Counted from the stretch's first letter, positions 9,132 through 17,618 are shown. The stretch: 33,598 nucleotides of DNA from Sphingobacteriales bacterium TSM_CSM (GCA_002212725.1 MTCR01000079.1:1-33598); one strand, 5' to 3'. The notes: generated by a model not told the origin, from the letters alone. Numbers and translations: made by a program.

Positions 9132-9830
9132 ATGTCGAAGGCTAACGAAAAAGAAGCAAAAACATTTTTAGACAGCGAAATAGACCTCAGAGAGTCTTAC
9201 TCCAAAGCAGAGCACTTTATTCATGATAACCGCAACCGGATTTTGCTGTTAGTAGGCGTAGTAGCGCTCGTATTGGCTCTGTTTTTCGGCTTTAACAACG
9301 TTTACCTGCCCGGACAGGAAAAAAGCGCCCAAGCCGATATGTTTGTGGCACAGCAATATTTCAAAAAAGACTCGTTTAACCTTGCCCTTAACGGTGATGG
9401 CAATAATCCCGGCTTCCTGCAAATTATTGATGATTACAGCGGCATGACCAACGCCAATAACCTGTCTCATTATTATGCCGGTATTTGCTACCTCAACTTA
9501 GGTAAATTTGAGGAAGCCACGCAATACCTCTCCAAATTCAGCAGCGACGACCCCCTTATCGGTGCCATTGCCTACGGCGCTTTGGGCGATGCCTACTCTG
9601 AACTGGGTAAAATGGACAAGGCTATTGATAACTACAAAAAAGCGGCCAACACCAGTAATGACGAATTTTCGGCGCCGCTCAACCTCATGAAAGCCGGGCT
9701 TGCCATGGAAACCCAAGGCAACTACAAAGGTGCAAAAAGCATGTATGAAGAAATCAAAAAATCGTATCCCGAAAGCCAACAAGGACGCGAAATTGATAAA
9801 TACATTGCCCGCGCCGAATCGAAATTATAA
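9132..9830 (+). CDS. Membrane-anchored tetratricopeptide-repeat protein
   Basis: This protein of 232 residues has an acidic cytoplasmic head (1-35), one membrane segment (about 37-54, RILLLVGVVALVLALFFGF) and a periplasmic part with TPR units. Typical TPR text is HYYAGICYLNLGKFEEATQY, AYGALGDAYSELGKMDKAID and LMKAGLAMETQGNYKGAKS. The architecture is like the YfgM/ancillary SecYEG-associated TPR proteins, and it probably acts as a scaffold; no partner can be named from the sequence. It follows the E1 alpha gene by 74 bp on the same strand and ends at a strong terminator, so the two may share a transcript. Confidence 0.8.
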   Translation: MSKANEKEAKTFLDSEIDLRESYSKAEHFIHDNRNRILLLVGVVALVLALFFGFNNVYLPGQEKSAQADMFVAQQYFKKDSFNLALNGDGNNPGFLQIIDDYSGMTNANNLSHYYAGICYLNLGKFEEATQYLSKFSSDDPLIGAIAYGALGDAYSELGKMDKAIDNYKKAANTSNDEFSAPLNLMKAGLAMETQGNYKGAKSMYEEIKKSYPESQQGREIDKYIARAESKL

Positions 9831-9863
9831 ATTCCTGCAACGCTACTTTGGCTTGAAACAATT

Positions 9864-9912
9864 AAAAAGTTAGAAATCCACTGCAAAAAAGGTGGGTTTC
9901 TAACTTTTTTTG
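9864..9912 (+). terminator. Intrinsic terminator after the TPR gene
   Basis: A long hairpin has arms 9864-9881 and 9892-9909, 18 pairs with one T-G, and a ten-base loop. It ends in a T-rich run and lies 34 bp after the TPR gene stop. Confidence 0.85.
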
Positions 9913-10022
9913 TAACCTGTAACCGCCAACCATAGGGTTAAACAGAAACGGCAATTGCTTGTTTTTCGGAAAAAAACGCAGCATTGCTTTATAATCCTTT
10001 TCCAAAACAAAAATAATCAACC

Positions 10023-11162
10023 ATGCCCATTAACTATTCGGTCATTCCTTCGCCCTGTTATGTGCTGGAAGAACGCCTGCTGTGCAATAATTTAACCCTG
10101 TTGCAACAGGTACAGCAACAGGCAGGCTGTAGCATTATTCTTGCCCTTAAAGGATTTGCCATGTACAGCACATTTGGCATAGTAAAATCATATTTAAGCG
10201 GCGCCACTGCCAGTTCGCTCAACGAAGCACGGCTCATTGCAGAAGAAATGGGTTGCAAAGCACACACCTATGCCCCCGCATACCTCGACGAAGAGTTTGA
10301 CCAACTCATGCAATACAGCAGCCATATTACCTTTAACTCACTTAGCCAATGGAACCGGTTTAAAGACCGCGTAGCCCAACACAGCACCCAAATATCATGC
10401 GGTTTGCGCATAAACCCCCAATACTCCGAAGTAGCAACCGATATGTATAACCCATGCATTGCCGGTTCGCGCTTAGGCATAACCCGCAACCAACTGCCCG
10501 ATACCCTGCCCCACGGAATTGAAGGATTGCACTTCCACACCCTTTGCGAAAATGACTCTTACACCCTTGAACGTACCCTGCAAGCCGTAGAAGAAAGGTT
10601 TGGCGGTCTGTTGCACCAATGCAAATGGCTCAATATGGGTGGCGGCCACCTCATTACCCGGAAAGGCTATAATCCGCAACACCTTATTCAACTTATACAG
10701 CGCATTAAAAATACGTACAATGTAGATGTTATTCTCGAACCCGGTTCGGCCATTGCCTGGCAAACCGGTGTTTTACGCAGCAAAGTATTAGATATTGTGG
10801 ACAGCCAAGGCATACAGGTGGCGCTGCTGGATGTATCTTTTGCAGCCCACATGCCCGATTGCCTTGAAATGCCCTACAAACCCCGAATTTTGGGCGCTAC
10901 CGATGCCATTGCGGGTAAACCTACCTACCGCATGGGCGGCATGACCTGCCTGGCCGGCGATTTTATGGGCGATTACTCTTTTGACCAACCCCTGCATATT
11001 GGCGATACCATTGTGTTTGATGATATGATACACTACACTATGGTAAAAACTACTACCTTTAACGGGGTAAACCTGCCTTCTATTGGCATTTGGCAGCCCG
11101 ATGATACCTTTAAACTTGTTCGCAACTTTGGATACGAAAGCTATAAAGACCGCCTAAGCTAA
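10023..11162 (+). CDS. nspC: Carboxynorspermidine/carboxyspermidine decarboxylase
   Basis: NspC is a PLP-dependent decarboxylase of the alanine-racemase fold that makes norspermidine or spermidine from its carboxy form, the last step of the alternative polyamine route. The protein is 379 residues, a normal length. The PLP lysine is expected at K43 in ALKGF (41-45). Other conserved elements are LHFHTLCE (169-176), MGGGH (205-209), EPGSA (239-243) and CLAGD (309-313), the region of the active-site cysteine. The dehydrogenase partner (carboxynorspermidine synthase) is not in the window. rlmH starts six bases downstream, so they are probably cotranscribed. Confidence 0.92.
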   Translation: MPINYSVIPSPCYVLEERLLCNNLTLLQQVQQQAGCSIILALKGFAMYSTFGIVKSYLSGATASSLNEARLIAEEMGCKAHTYAPAYLDEEFDQLMQYSSHITFNSLSQWNRFKDRVAQHSTQISCGLRINPQYSEVATDMYNPCIAGSRLGITRNQLPDTLPHGIEGLHFHTLCENDSYTLERTLQAVEERFGGLLHQCKWLNMGGGHLITRKGYNPQHLIQLIQRIKNTYNVDVILEPGSAIAWQTGVLRSKVLDIVDSQGIQVALLDVSFAAHMPDCLEMPYKPRILGATDAIAGKPTYRMGGMTCLAGDFMGDYSFDQPLHIGDTIVFDDMIHYTMVKTTTFNGVNLPSIGIWQPDDTFKLVRNFGYESYKDRLS

Positions 11163-11168
11163 CACAAC

Positions 11169-11636
11169 ATGAAAATTACCCTGCTCCTTACCGGCAAAAC
11201 CAACGAAAAATACATAGACGAAGGTGTAAAAACCTACGAAGCCAGGGTGAAGCGCTATCTGGGGTTTGATATTGTTACCCTGCCCGAAGTACGCAACCTT
11301 GCCAACCCCGATGTTATCAGAGCCAAAGAAGCAATTTCTCAGTTGGCTGCCATTGACAGCACCGACTACCTGATGCTCTTGTGCGAAAGGGGTAAACAGC
11401 ATACTTCGCAACAATTTGCCGCCACTTTGCAGCAACTCATGAACCGAAGCACCAAACACCTCAAATTTCTTGTTGGCGGCGCCTATGGATTTGCACCTGC
11501 CGTTTACAACCGTGCCAACGAGCAAATGGCACTCTCGGTCATGACTTTTTCGCACCAACTGGTAAGGCTGGTGTTTATGGAGCAACTGTACCGCGCTTTT
11601 ACCATTTTACACAACGAACCATATCATCATAATTAA
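11169..11636 (+). CDS. rlmH: 23S rRNA (pseudouridine1915-N3)-methyltransferase
   Basis: RlmH is a SPOUT-fold methyltransferase that uses SAM to methylate pseudouridine 1915 in helix 69 of 23S rRNA on assembled 70S ribosomes. The 155-residue length is typical. Signature segments are LLCERGKQHTS (70-80), FLVGGAYGF (100-108, the SAM-binding knot) and LVRLVFMEQLYRAFTILHNE (131-150) ending in PYHH. It starts six bases after nspC. No clear terminator is seen before the convergent LysE-type gene, only a weak six-pair repeat near 11768-11787. Confidence 0.95.
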   Translation: MKITLLLTGKTNEKYIDEGVKTYEARVKRYLGFDIVTLPEVRNLANPDVIRAKEAISQLAAIDSTDYLMLLCERGKQHTSQQFAATLQQLMNRSTKHLKFLVGGAYGFAPAVYNRANEQMALSVMTFSHQLVRLVFMEQLYRAFTILHNEPYHHN

Positions 11637-11792
11637 CCGCCACAAAGGCATATTATTTACCCATAACGCAAATATAACCACCGGTAAGGAAAGATAACCG
11701 GGCAACGGTAAAAAAGCAAAGACAGGTAAAATAGGCCGGGTTTTATAAAAAAAATTGTTGAATATTTGGGTTTGGTTTTTTAAACCCTTGGT

Positions 11793-12440
11793 TTACGGGG
11801 TGCTGTGCCAAACCTGCCAGGCGGTGTAAAAGGCAAGCGCAATTAAGATGCAACCCACAACGCGGTTTACTATGGCGGTATTTTGGGTAAAGCGTTGGGC
11901 AATGTAGTTGCCGGCCTGCGCATACAACATACAAACCAACATGCTGCCGCAGGCAATACCCAAAATATAGGTTGCCACATACAAAAAGTGTTTGCTTAAC
12001 AAATAACCGCCTGCAATAAGGTAAGAACTGTAAAACAACCAGTAAGGTATAGCCATCATGTTTATGCTGCTCAAAAATGCGCCCATGCCAAAGGCAGCAA
12101 ATGCTGGTTTTGCTTCATCTGAAACGCGGTATTTTTGGTTTTGGGCAGGCGCCGACGGTTTGGTAAGCAGTTGTATGGTGCCTATTGCCAATAACACCGG
12201 AATAGAAAAAATTCTTGCATAGTAAGCCGCATTGGGGTATTGGTACATATAGTTTATCATAAGCACTGCAACCGTTGCCTGTACCATTTCTACCATTACC
12301 GCACCCAAAGCCACAAAAAAAGCCCGAAGTCGCCCGTGTTTTACGGCGGTTTCAAACACATACAGGTTAATAATGCCCATTGGCAGCGCACCAATAAAAC
12401 TAACACCCAAACCCGAAAATAGATGAAAAAATATGTTCAT
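11793..12440 (-). CDS. LysE-family exporter
   Basis: This is an inner-membrane protein of 215 residues with about six hydrophobic segments. The N terminus carries GALPMGIINL (17-26), in the place of the G-x-x-P-G-P-like motif of LysE/RhtB transporters, which export amino acids or related small molecules. The substrate is unknown. Its ATG overlaps the TGA of the upstream ATP-grasp gene by four bases (ATGA), so the two are translationally coupled. This suggests that it exports, or balances, a compound related to the ligase product; that link is inference. Confidence 0.8.
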   Translation of the reverse strand: MNIFFHLFSGLGVSFIGALPMGIINLYVFETAVKHGRLRAFFVALGAVMVEMVQATVAVLMINYMYQYPNAAYYARIFSIPVLLAIGTIQLLTKPSAPAQNQKYRVSDEAKPAFAAFGMGAFLSSINMMAIPYWLFYSSYLIAGGYLLSKHFLYVATYILGIACGSMLVCMLYAQAGNYIAQRFTQNTAIVNRVVGCILIALAFYTAWQVWHSTP

Positions 12441-13495
12441 AGTTTTGAGACTTGATTAAGATAGTGGCGAAATTGAGCAAAATGTGCCTTGGCCTCATTA
12501 AAACGCATAAACCCGATGTTGAGATGCCGGTTATTGAAAGCCGAAATTTCGTAAATGGTTTTCCAGTGTGCAAACAAATCGGCAATTGCTTTTGGCAGCG
12601 GGTAGCCGGGGTGGTATATATGGGCAGGTTCGGCTCCCACGCCGTTAATTTCAAGAATTTGAATATTTTTACCCTGTTTCAGGTCATCAATGGAGGTGCA
12701 TTTCAAATCGAAACGACAAAAATACACATGTGGCAATTGGAGGTTAATTTGGTCAAAAACCTGTATAAGCGGTTGGTCAATAAGGTGGTTGCCGTTTAAG
12801 AACATGGTTCCGCGCGAATGGTTGCCAATAGGTTCCAACAACAGGGTTTCGCCCTTTGGTATAACGGTATTCCATGTTTTGGAGTAAAGTTTTGCCAGCC
12901 GTTCTTTTTGCAGTACTGCTCTGGGGTAATTTTCTATCAACTGTTGCAGGGTATGTTTTCCGTTTCCGGTAACGCGTAAATGCTCTTTAAGGGTTACCGA
13001 AGTTATGTTGCCCGATTGTTGGTTTGGAAACCGGTAATGCAGTACGCTCAATTCCAGGGGCAGGTCAACAAAGTCTTGCACCAGCAGGTCAACAGCGCCA
13101 AACCGGGTATGGTAAACCTGTAAAGCAGTTTCATCGGGTATTTTTTCTACCAGCAGCCCGCGTTGTCCTACATCGGGTTTTACAATAAGCGGGTAAGCAA
13201 TTCCGGCTTTGGCAATATCGGCACAAACCCGGGTAAAGGCGGTATTTCGGGCCACAAATACTGTTTTGGGTTGCAGGTTTGCCGGGGTGGTGTTAATAAT
13301 GAGAATTTTCGATTCGCCGGCAAACCCGCCTGTAACAATAGACGGGTTGGCCGCACTGAAAAACAAGAACGAGCGTGCTTTTACCGATAAATAAAGGTAA
13401 TAAAAAAACACGGGGGCATATAAAACGTACATGTTCCAATACTCCCAGTTAAGCAAACGGATAAAAAACGGGTGTGTTTTAAATATTTTTATCAT
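12437..13495 (-). CDS. ATP-grasp ligase of unknown substrate
   Basis: This is a 352-residue protein with a short hydrophobic N-terminal segment (about residues 20-37, YWNMYVLYAPVFFYYLYLSV) followed by FFSAANPSIVTGG (45-57) and an ATP-grasp domain. Visible ATP-grasp elements are IVKPDVGQRG (104-113, the ATP-binding lysine and glycine-rich loop), RFDLKC (261-266) and EINGVGAEPAHIY (282-294), where E282 and N284 are the expected metal ligands. Such enzymes join a carboxylate to an amine or thiol through an acyl phosphate. The family is close to proteins often labelled D-alanine-D-alanine ligase-like, but the sequence does not support that activity. It is coupled to the downstream LysE-type gene, and a DinB-like gene lies upstream on the same strand. 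Confidence 0.75.
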   Translation of the reverse strand: MIKIFKTHPFFIRLLNWEYWNMYVLYAPVFFYYLYLSVKARSFLFFSAANPSIVTGGFAGESKILIINTTPANLQPKTVFVARNTAFTRVCADIAKAGIAYPLIVKPDVGQRGLLVEKIPDETALQVYHTRFGAVDLLVQDFVDLPLELSVLHYRFPNQQSGNITSVTLKEHLRVTGNGKHTLQQLIENYPRAVLQKERLAKLYSKTWNTVIPKGETLLLEPIGNHSRGTMFLNGNHLIDQPLIQVFDQINLQLPHVYFCRFDLKCTSIDDLKQGKNIQILEINGVGAEPAHIYHPGYPLPKAIADLFAHWKTIYEISAFNNRHLNIGFMRFNEAKAHFAQFRHYLNQVSKL

Positions 13496-13602
13496 TTTGA
13501 CAGCAGTAGAAACAGCAAATGAGCCAACAACAGCAAAGGTAATGCAAAGCAGGAAAACGCTTGCCCCACTTTGAGCAGTTGCCTTTTACCCACCCGAAGC
13601 AT
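13492..13602 (-). CDS. Possible 36-residue single-span membrane peptide
   Basis: This small frame lies in the gap between the DinB-like and ATP-grasp genes. It starts with ATG at 13602, inside the end of the DinB-like gene, and its TGA overlaps the ATP-grasp ATG (ATGA). The product has a basic head (MLRVGKRQLLK) and a hydrophobic tail rich in Leu (ALPLLLLAHLLFLLLSK), so it looks like a one-span membrane peptide or a coupling leader. Against it: a promoter-like CAAAGGTA (minus-strand TACCTTTG) lies inside the frame, and Leu-rich frames arise by chance. I know no matching family. Confidence 0.3.
   Translation of the reverse strand: MLRVGKRQLLKVGQAFSCFALPLLLLAHLLFLLLSK
13534..13541 (-). promoter_or_regulatory. 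Possible promoter of the ATP-grasp/LysE pair (-7 element)
   Basis: On the minus strand this reads TACCTTTG, an exact TAnnTTTG, 39 bp before the ATP-grasp ATG. No -33 element is seen at the usual distance. It competes with the micro-ORF reading of the same bases. Confidence 0.35.
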
Positions 13603-14089
13603 GGTACTGAATGGTAGAATACGCCACGCCAAAATGGGGCGGCAGTTGTATTTGCGGCAAGAGAAACAGCAGTCCTATTTTTATAATGGCTAAGTGGTGT
13701 ATAATATGCTCTGCATTATAGGCCAGTTCGCGGTGCAGGTTGGTGTTTATAAGGGTGGGTTGCCCAAGTTGAGGGTAGCTGACCACTAATTGCAGTTGGT
13801 GGTTTTGCGGCAGGGTGTTGAGTTGCAACTCAAGGGCATCAATGGCCTGAAGTGCATTTTTGGGATACTGCTCGAGGGAAGTATTGCGTTGCCGGGCATC
13901 GTAGTTAATAGTACCCGATGGCAGTTGGGTTATAAGGCATTGCAAAAATTCAATAAAATGGCGGGTATGCTGCCCTATGCTGGCACCCGAAAACACGGGC
14001 AGCGGGAGGGCATATTGTGCGGGGGATAGCTGTACCAAAAATTCTTTAGACTGCCAAAGCAGTTGTTGCAAGGTAGTTACTAAACTCAT
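13586..14089 (-). CDS. DinB-like metal-binding protein
   Basis: This is a small cytoplasmic four-helix-bundle-type protein of 167 residues. The histidines expected as metal ligands in the DinB/YfiT fold are visible: H41 and H44 in SIGQHTRHFIEFL (38-50), and H128/H131/H132 in ELAYNAEHIIHHLAIIKIG (121-139). Family members bind a divalent metal, and some act as thiol-dependent S-transferases; the substrate here is unknown. It is the first gene of the leftward cluster with the ATP-grasp and LysE-type genes. No relation to DNA polymerase IV is implied by the name. Confidence 0.75.
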   Translation of the reverse strand: MSLVTTLQQLLWQSKEFLVQLSPAQYALPLPVFSGASIGQHTRHFIEFLQCLITQLPSGTINYDARQRNTSLEQYPKNALQAIDALELQLNTLPQNHQLQLVVSYPQLGQPTLINTNLHRELAYNAEHIIHHLAIIKIGLLFLLPQIQLPPHFGVAYSTIQYHASGG

Positions 14090-14186
14090 GTATATGGCGC
14101 GGGGTTAGTTTGCAAAGTAATAATGACAACTACAGACATACCACAATAAGGTTTTTGCCTGTTGGCAGGATTAGCATTACAAGTTG

Positions 14187-14194
14187 CAAAGATA
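14187..14194 (-). promoter_or_regulatory. Putative promoter of the DinB-like gene (-7 element)
   Basis: The minus strand reads TATCTTTG followed by CA, an exact fit to TAnnTTTG, about 98 bp upstream of the DinB-like start. No matching -33 element was found. Confidence 0.4.
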
Positions 14195-14264
14195 CAGAAA
14201 CCGCACCAATTAAAAGTCGGGGTTACGACAAAGAAGAAGTTCCCTGAGTTTTAAAATGCAGGTA

Positions 14265-16766
14265 TTACCGCAGTTCAATAATTTCAAAACAGGGTGTTGT
14301 TATTACTTCATATACTGGTTTGCTGTGCAGGGTTGCTCTTTGCAGGTTTGCGGGTTGCCCGTTAACCAGGCAATGAGCAGGCGTAAAGGGCAAGCCATGA
14401 AAAACCACTTTGCACCTGTTATAAACCGGTTGGTAGTTACCATTTTTGGTATGCGTAAGGGTGAAGCCGGTTTGGGTGCCGGTAGATTTATAGGTATGCA
14501 ATGCAAAATTGCCTTCTTTGTAGCTCATGTTTTCGCCCTCATCTTCATATAGGCAGCTATCTTCGGCGCCGTTGAGGTAATATACCTGCAAGGTAATTTC
14601 TTCGGGTTGTTTTTCGCCTACGTACTGCATAACCGGGTAATGCGGTATAACGGCACCTTCTTTCACAAAAAAAGGAATTTGGTGCAATGGCGCTTCAATT
14701 TTATATTTTTTACCCCCTTTATACAGCACACCGGTATGGTAATGATACCAGTTGCCGCGGGGCAGGTATGTTTTTACCGTATTTTTTGCCGGTTTTATAA
14801 CCGGGCGCACCAGAATATGGTTTCCGGCTATGAACTCAATTTTTCGTTTGCAGGCTGTTTCGTCGGTTTGGTCATAAAATGCAAGGGGCTTAATAGCCGG
14901 CTCGCCGGTTTGGCAATACTGCCTGAAAGCTGTGTAGAGGTAGGGCAGCAGGCGGTAGCGCAGTTCAATGGCAGCTTTAGCCACAGAGGTATAAGGTTCG
15001 CCAAACACCCAGGGTTCGCGGTCGGTAATGGGTTTTTGGTCGGGGTGGTAGGCGGTAATATCGGCATTGGCGCCCATGGAGTGGGTTCGGTAAAACGGGT
15101 GAAAAACGCCCATTTGCAGCCATCGCACAAAGAGTTCGCCATTGGAAATGCCGGCAAAACCGCCAATATCGGAGCCAATAAAAGAAAAACCCGATATGCT
15201 CATGCGCTGACATTGCAGGTTGGCAATTTGCAGGTGTTGCCAGGTGGCGTTGTTATCTCCGGTCCAGCAGCAGGCATATCTTTGTCCGCCGGCGTAGGTA
15301 GCCCGGCTTATTACAAAGGGGCGTTTATGGGGTGCAAGCAGTTTTAGCCCTTCATAAGTTGCCCTTGACATTTGCATTCCATATACGTTGTGCGCTTTGG
15401 CGTGGTGGCAGGGGTGCCCGTCAAAATGATGCCGCACGTGGTCGGGAAAAGTTTTGTGTTTTACCTCAAAAATAGCGGGTTCGTTCATATCATTCCAAAA
15501 CCCGCTAATGCCGGTTTGCAGGTAAAAGTTTTGGTAGAGGTTTCCCCACCAGGTTCTTACGGCGGGGTTGGTAAAATCGGGAAAAACACATTCGGGCGGC
15601 CAAACCGAGGCGCGCATGAGTTTGCCGTCGTCGCGGCGGCAAAAAACATCTTGTTCGGTACCCGACTGATATACGGGGTAGTTTTTGTCTATGAGAATGC
15701 CCGGGTCAATGATTACTACGGTTTTAAATCCTTGTTGAGCAAGGTCTTTTACCATTTTTTCGGGTTCCGGAAACCGTTCTTTGTCCCAGGTAAAGCACCG
15801 GTAGGCATCCATATAGTCAATATCAAGGTAAATTACATCGCAGGGTATTTGCCTTGTTCTAAAGGCTTCGGTTACCTCCCGCACGCGGCTTTCGGGGTAG
15901 TAGCTCCAGCGGCATTGGTGGTAGCCCAGCGCCCACAAGGGGGGCAGTTCGGGGGTTCCGGTAAGTTGGGCATACCGGTTTGCCACCTGTGGCAGGGTGG
16001 GGCCGTAAATAAAATAGTAATTAATATCGCCTCCGGCAGCCGAAAAACTGCTTACTTCGTTTCCCTGCCTGTCGAAACTAAAGCGGGTGCGGTAGGTGTT
16101 ATCGAGGAAAATGCCATAGGCATTGCCTTGGTAGAGCGCATAATAAAACGGGATGGCGCGGTAGATAGGGTCGGTATCGGCTTCGTAGCCAAAGGTATCG
16201 GTACACCAGTTTTCAAAGGCTTTTCCCCGAAGGTTAAATTCCAGAGAAGGTTTGTCGCCCAAGCCGAAGAACATTTTTCCGAGGGGGGCTTTTTTGGTTA
16301 CTTTTACCTCTGTTATGCCCTGTAAAATACTTTCGCGCAGGTAAAAACCGGTATCGTCTTCACAAAGAACGGTGCCTTGGTGGTCGTAAATACGCAACAA
16401 AAGCCGGTGTTTTGATATGGTACACCGCAATTTGGGGGTTCCAATCAAAAATGTTGATTCGGTTTCTTCAAAAGTTACCGTGGTAGCCAAAGGGGAAAAA
16501 GCCGGGTTAAGGGCGTAGGAAAAATCGGGGTCAAATTCTCCGTCAACCGAATACCGGAACCTGATAATGGCATCTGTAATGATGTTTACCTGCATGGTTA
16601 CGCGGTTTTCGCAGAAAAAGGTAAAATGAGTGTCCGAATCCTGCTCAAACCCGGTAACGGTGCCCGGAAAATGGCGCCGCACCACATCGTCATACCGTTT
16701 ATGGCTGCTTTCGGCAACCGGGTCAATTTGTTGTTGCATAAGATAAGTATCGGAAGTTTTGTTCAA
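14265..16766 (-). CDS. Glycoside hydrolase family 31 alpha-glucosidase
   Basis: This is an 833-residue retaining alpha-glycosidase. It has an N-terminal beta-sandwich (about 1-270), the catalytic (beta/alpha)8 barrel and C-terminal beta domains. The substrate-side motif DVIYLDIDYMDAYRCFTW lies near residue 310. The catalytic nucleophile is the Asp of FWNDMNEPAIF near residue 425, and the acid/base Asp is in SDIGGFAG near residue 530. VISRATYAGGQRYACCWTGD lies between them. No signal peptide is seen, so it is probably cytoplasmic and acts on maltose-type oligosaccharides taken up by the cell. Alpha-xylosidase activity is an alternative within GH31. A well-formed promoter lies directly upstream, and no other sugar-utilisation gene is adjacent. 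Confidence 0.92.
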   Translation of the reverse strand: MNKTSDTYLMQQQIDPVAESSHKRYDDVVRRHFPGTVTGFEQDSDTHFTFFCENRVTMQVNIITDAIIRFRYSVDGEFDPDFSYALNPAFSPLATTVTFEETESTFLIGTPKLRCTISKHRLLLRIYDHQGTVLCEDDTGFYLRESILQGITEVKVTKKAPLGKMFFGLGDKPSLEFNLRGKAFENWCTDTFGYEADTDPIYRAIPFYYALYQGNAYGIFLDNTYRTRFSFDRQGNEVSSFSAAGGDINYYFIYGPTLPQVANRYAQLTGTPELPPLWALGYHQCRWSYYPESRVREVTEAFRTRQIPCDVIYLDIDYMDAYRCFTWDKERFPEPEKMVKDLAQQGFKTVVIIDPGILIDKNYPVYQSGTEQDVFCRRDDGKLMRASVWPPECVFPDFTNPAVRTWWGNLYQNFYLQTGISGFWNDMNEPAIFEVKHKTFPDHVRHHFDGHPCHHAKAHNVYGMQMSRATYEGLKLLAPHKRPFVISRATYAGGQRYACCWTGDNNATWQHLQIANLQCQRMSISGFSFIGSDIGGFAGISNGELFVRWLQMGVFHPFYRTHSMGANADITAYHPDQKPITDREPWVFGEPYTSVAKAAIELRYRLLPYLYTAFRQYCQTGEPAIKPLAFYDQTDETACKRKIEFIAGNHILVRPVIKPAKNTVKTYLPRGNWYHYHTGVLYKGGKKYKIEAPLHQIPFFVKEGAVIPHYPVMQYVGEKQPEEITLQVYYLNGAEDSCLYEDEGENMSYKEGNFALHTYKSTGTQTGFTLTHTKNGNYQPVYNRCKVVFHGLPFTPAHCLVNGQPANLQRATLHSKPVYEVITTPCFEIIELR

Positions 16767-16797
16767 TTGCCGGATGAATGAATGTTAAAAATCTGGG

Positions 16798-16828
16798 CAA
16801 AAGTACGTTTTCCGCATTGATATACAAA
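16798..16828 (-). promoter_or_regulatory. GH31 promoter
   Basis: On the minus strand TTTG (16825-16828) and TACTTTTG (16798-16805) are separated by 19 bases. This is an exact match to the Bacteroidota -33/-7 consensus and places the start of transcription about 20-25 bp before the GH31 ATG. Confidence 0.65.
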
Positions 16829-16873
16829 TGCAGTGCCTTATTAATTTATGCACAGATGGCTGCAATATGGCAT

Positions 16874-17584
16874 TTAATCATACAGTTCGCTTATTTTAAC
16901 AAGCCCGTTTGCGTTGGTTATCATAATATCGGTGCGGCGGGTGCTGATGTAGTTCAGTTCTTTAAAATCTTTCAGAATGCGAATGGTAGTTTCTTTTACC
17001 GTACCTACCAAAGAGGCCAAATCTTCGCGCGATATGGTAATAACGCCCATTGGATTATCATCTTCGTCTTTAAAGGCATTGTACAGCAGCAGCAAAGCCT
17101 CGGCCATTCGCCCCCTGATGGGTTTGTAGGCAAGGTCGGCCATTTTGGAATAACTTTGGTCTATACTATCGCACAATAGTTTTATGTAATTTTCGGCAAA
17201 TCTTGAATTTGCTTTAAACAAATCGAGAATTTGCTGCTTTGGTATCAGGCAAACGGTGCAATCTTCCAATGCAGCCGCCGAAATAGAATAATGCCCGCCT
17301 GCAAGCAGGGAGGAGTAGCCCAGAAAATCGCCGGGTTTGGCAATGCGCACAATTTGCTCGCGTCCGTCGCTTGCATACTTGTACAGTTTAACCATACCCG
17401 AATTTACGCAGAACAATCCAATAGGATTGGTGCCTTCCTGAAACAGGATTTGGCCGCGTTTATAGGTAGAACAGGTTTTGTTGTTGCTTAAACTTTCTAC
17501 TTCGTTTGAATGACAAAAATGAAACAATGAGTTTTTCCTGCTTTTGCAATGCGCACAATCTGGAATTTCCGCAGTTACTTTCAT
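16874..17584 (-). CDS. Crp/Fnr-family transcription regulator
   Basis: This 236-residue regulator has a cyclic-nucleotide-binding-type beta-roll (about 35-125; YKRGQILFQEGTNPIGLFCV, KPGDFLGYSSLLAGG), a long dimer helix (126-165) and a C-terminal winged helix. The recognition region ISREDLASLVGTVKETTIR (184-202) has the E-x-x-x-R type seen in FNR-like proteins. The N terminus holds cysteines C10, C13, C24 and C38, and two more, C109 and C112, are in the beta-roll. That spacing is reminiscent of an FNR-type iron-sulfur sensor but does not match E. coli FNR exactly. It is flanked by GH31 downstream and the ABC/M1 gene upstream on the same strand; its targets are unknown. Confidence 0.88.
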   Translation of the reverse strand: MKVTAEIPDCAHCKSRKNSLFHFCHSNEVESLSNNKTCSTYKRGQILFQEGTNPIGLFCVNSGMVKLYKYASDGREQIVRIAKPGDFLGYSSLLAGGHYSISAAALEDCTVCLIPKQQILDLFKANSRFAENYIKLLCDSIDQSYSKMADLAYKPIRGRMAEALLLLYNAFKDEDDNPMGVITISREDLASLVGTVKETTIRILKDFKELNYISTRRTDIMITNANGLVKISELYD

Positions 17585-17618
17585 ATTTTATTGTTTTCGG
17601 TAGTGTGTGTGTGATGTG

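Noticed and set aside
15372-16325. A 317-codon plus-strand frame opposite the GH31 gene
   Set aside because: It is a composition-driven shadow of a conserved gene; the translated text shows no domain.
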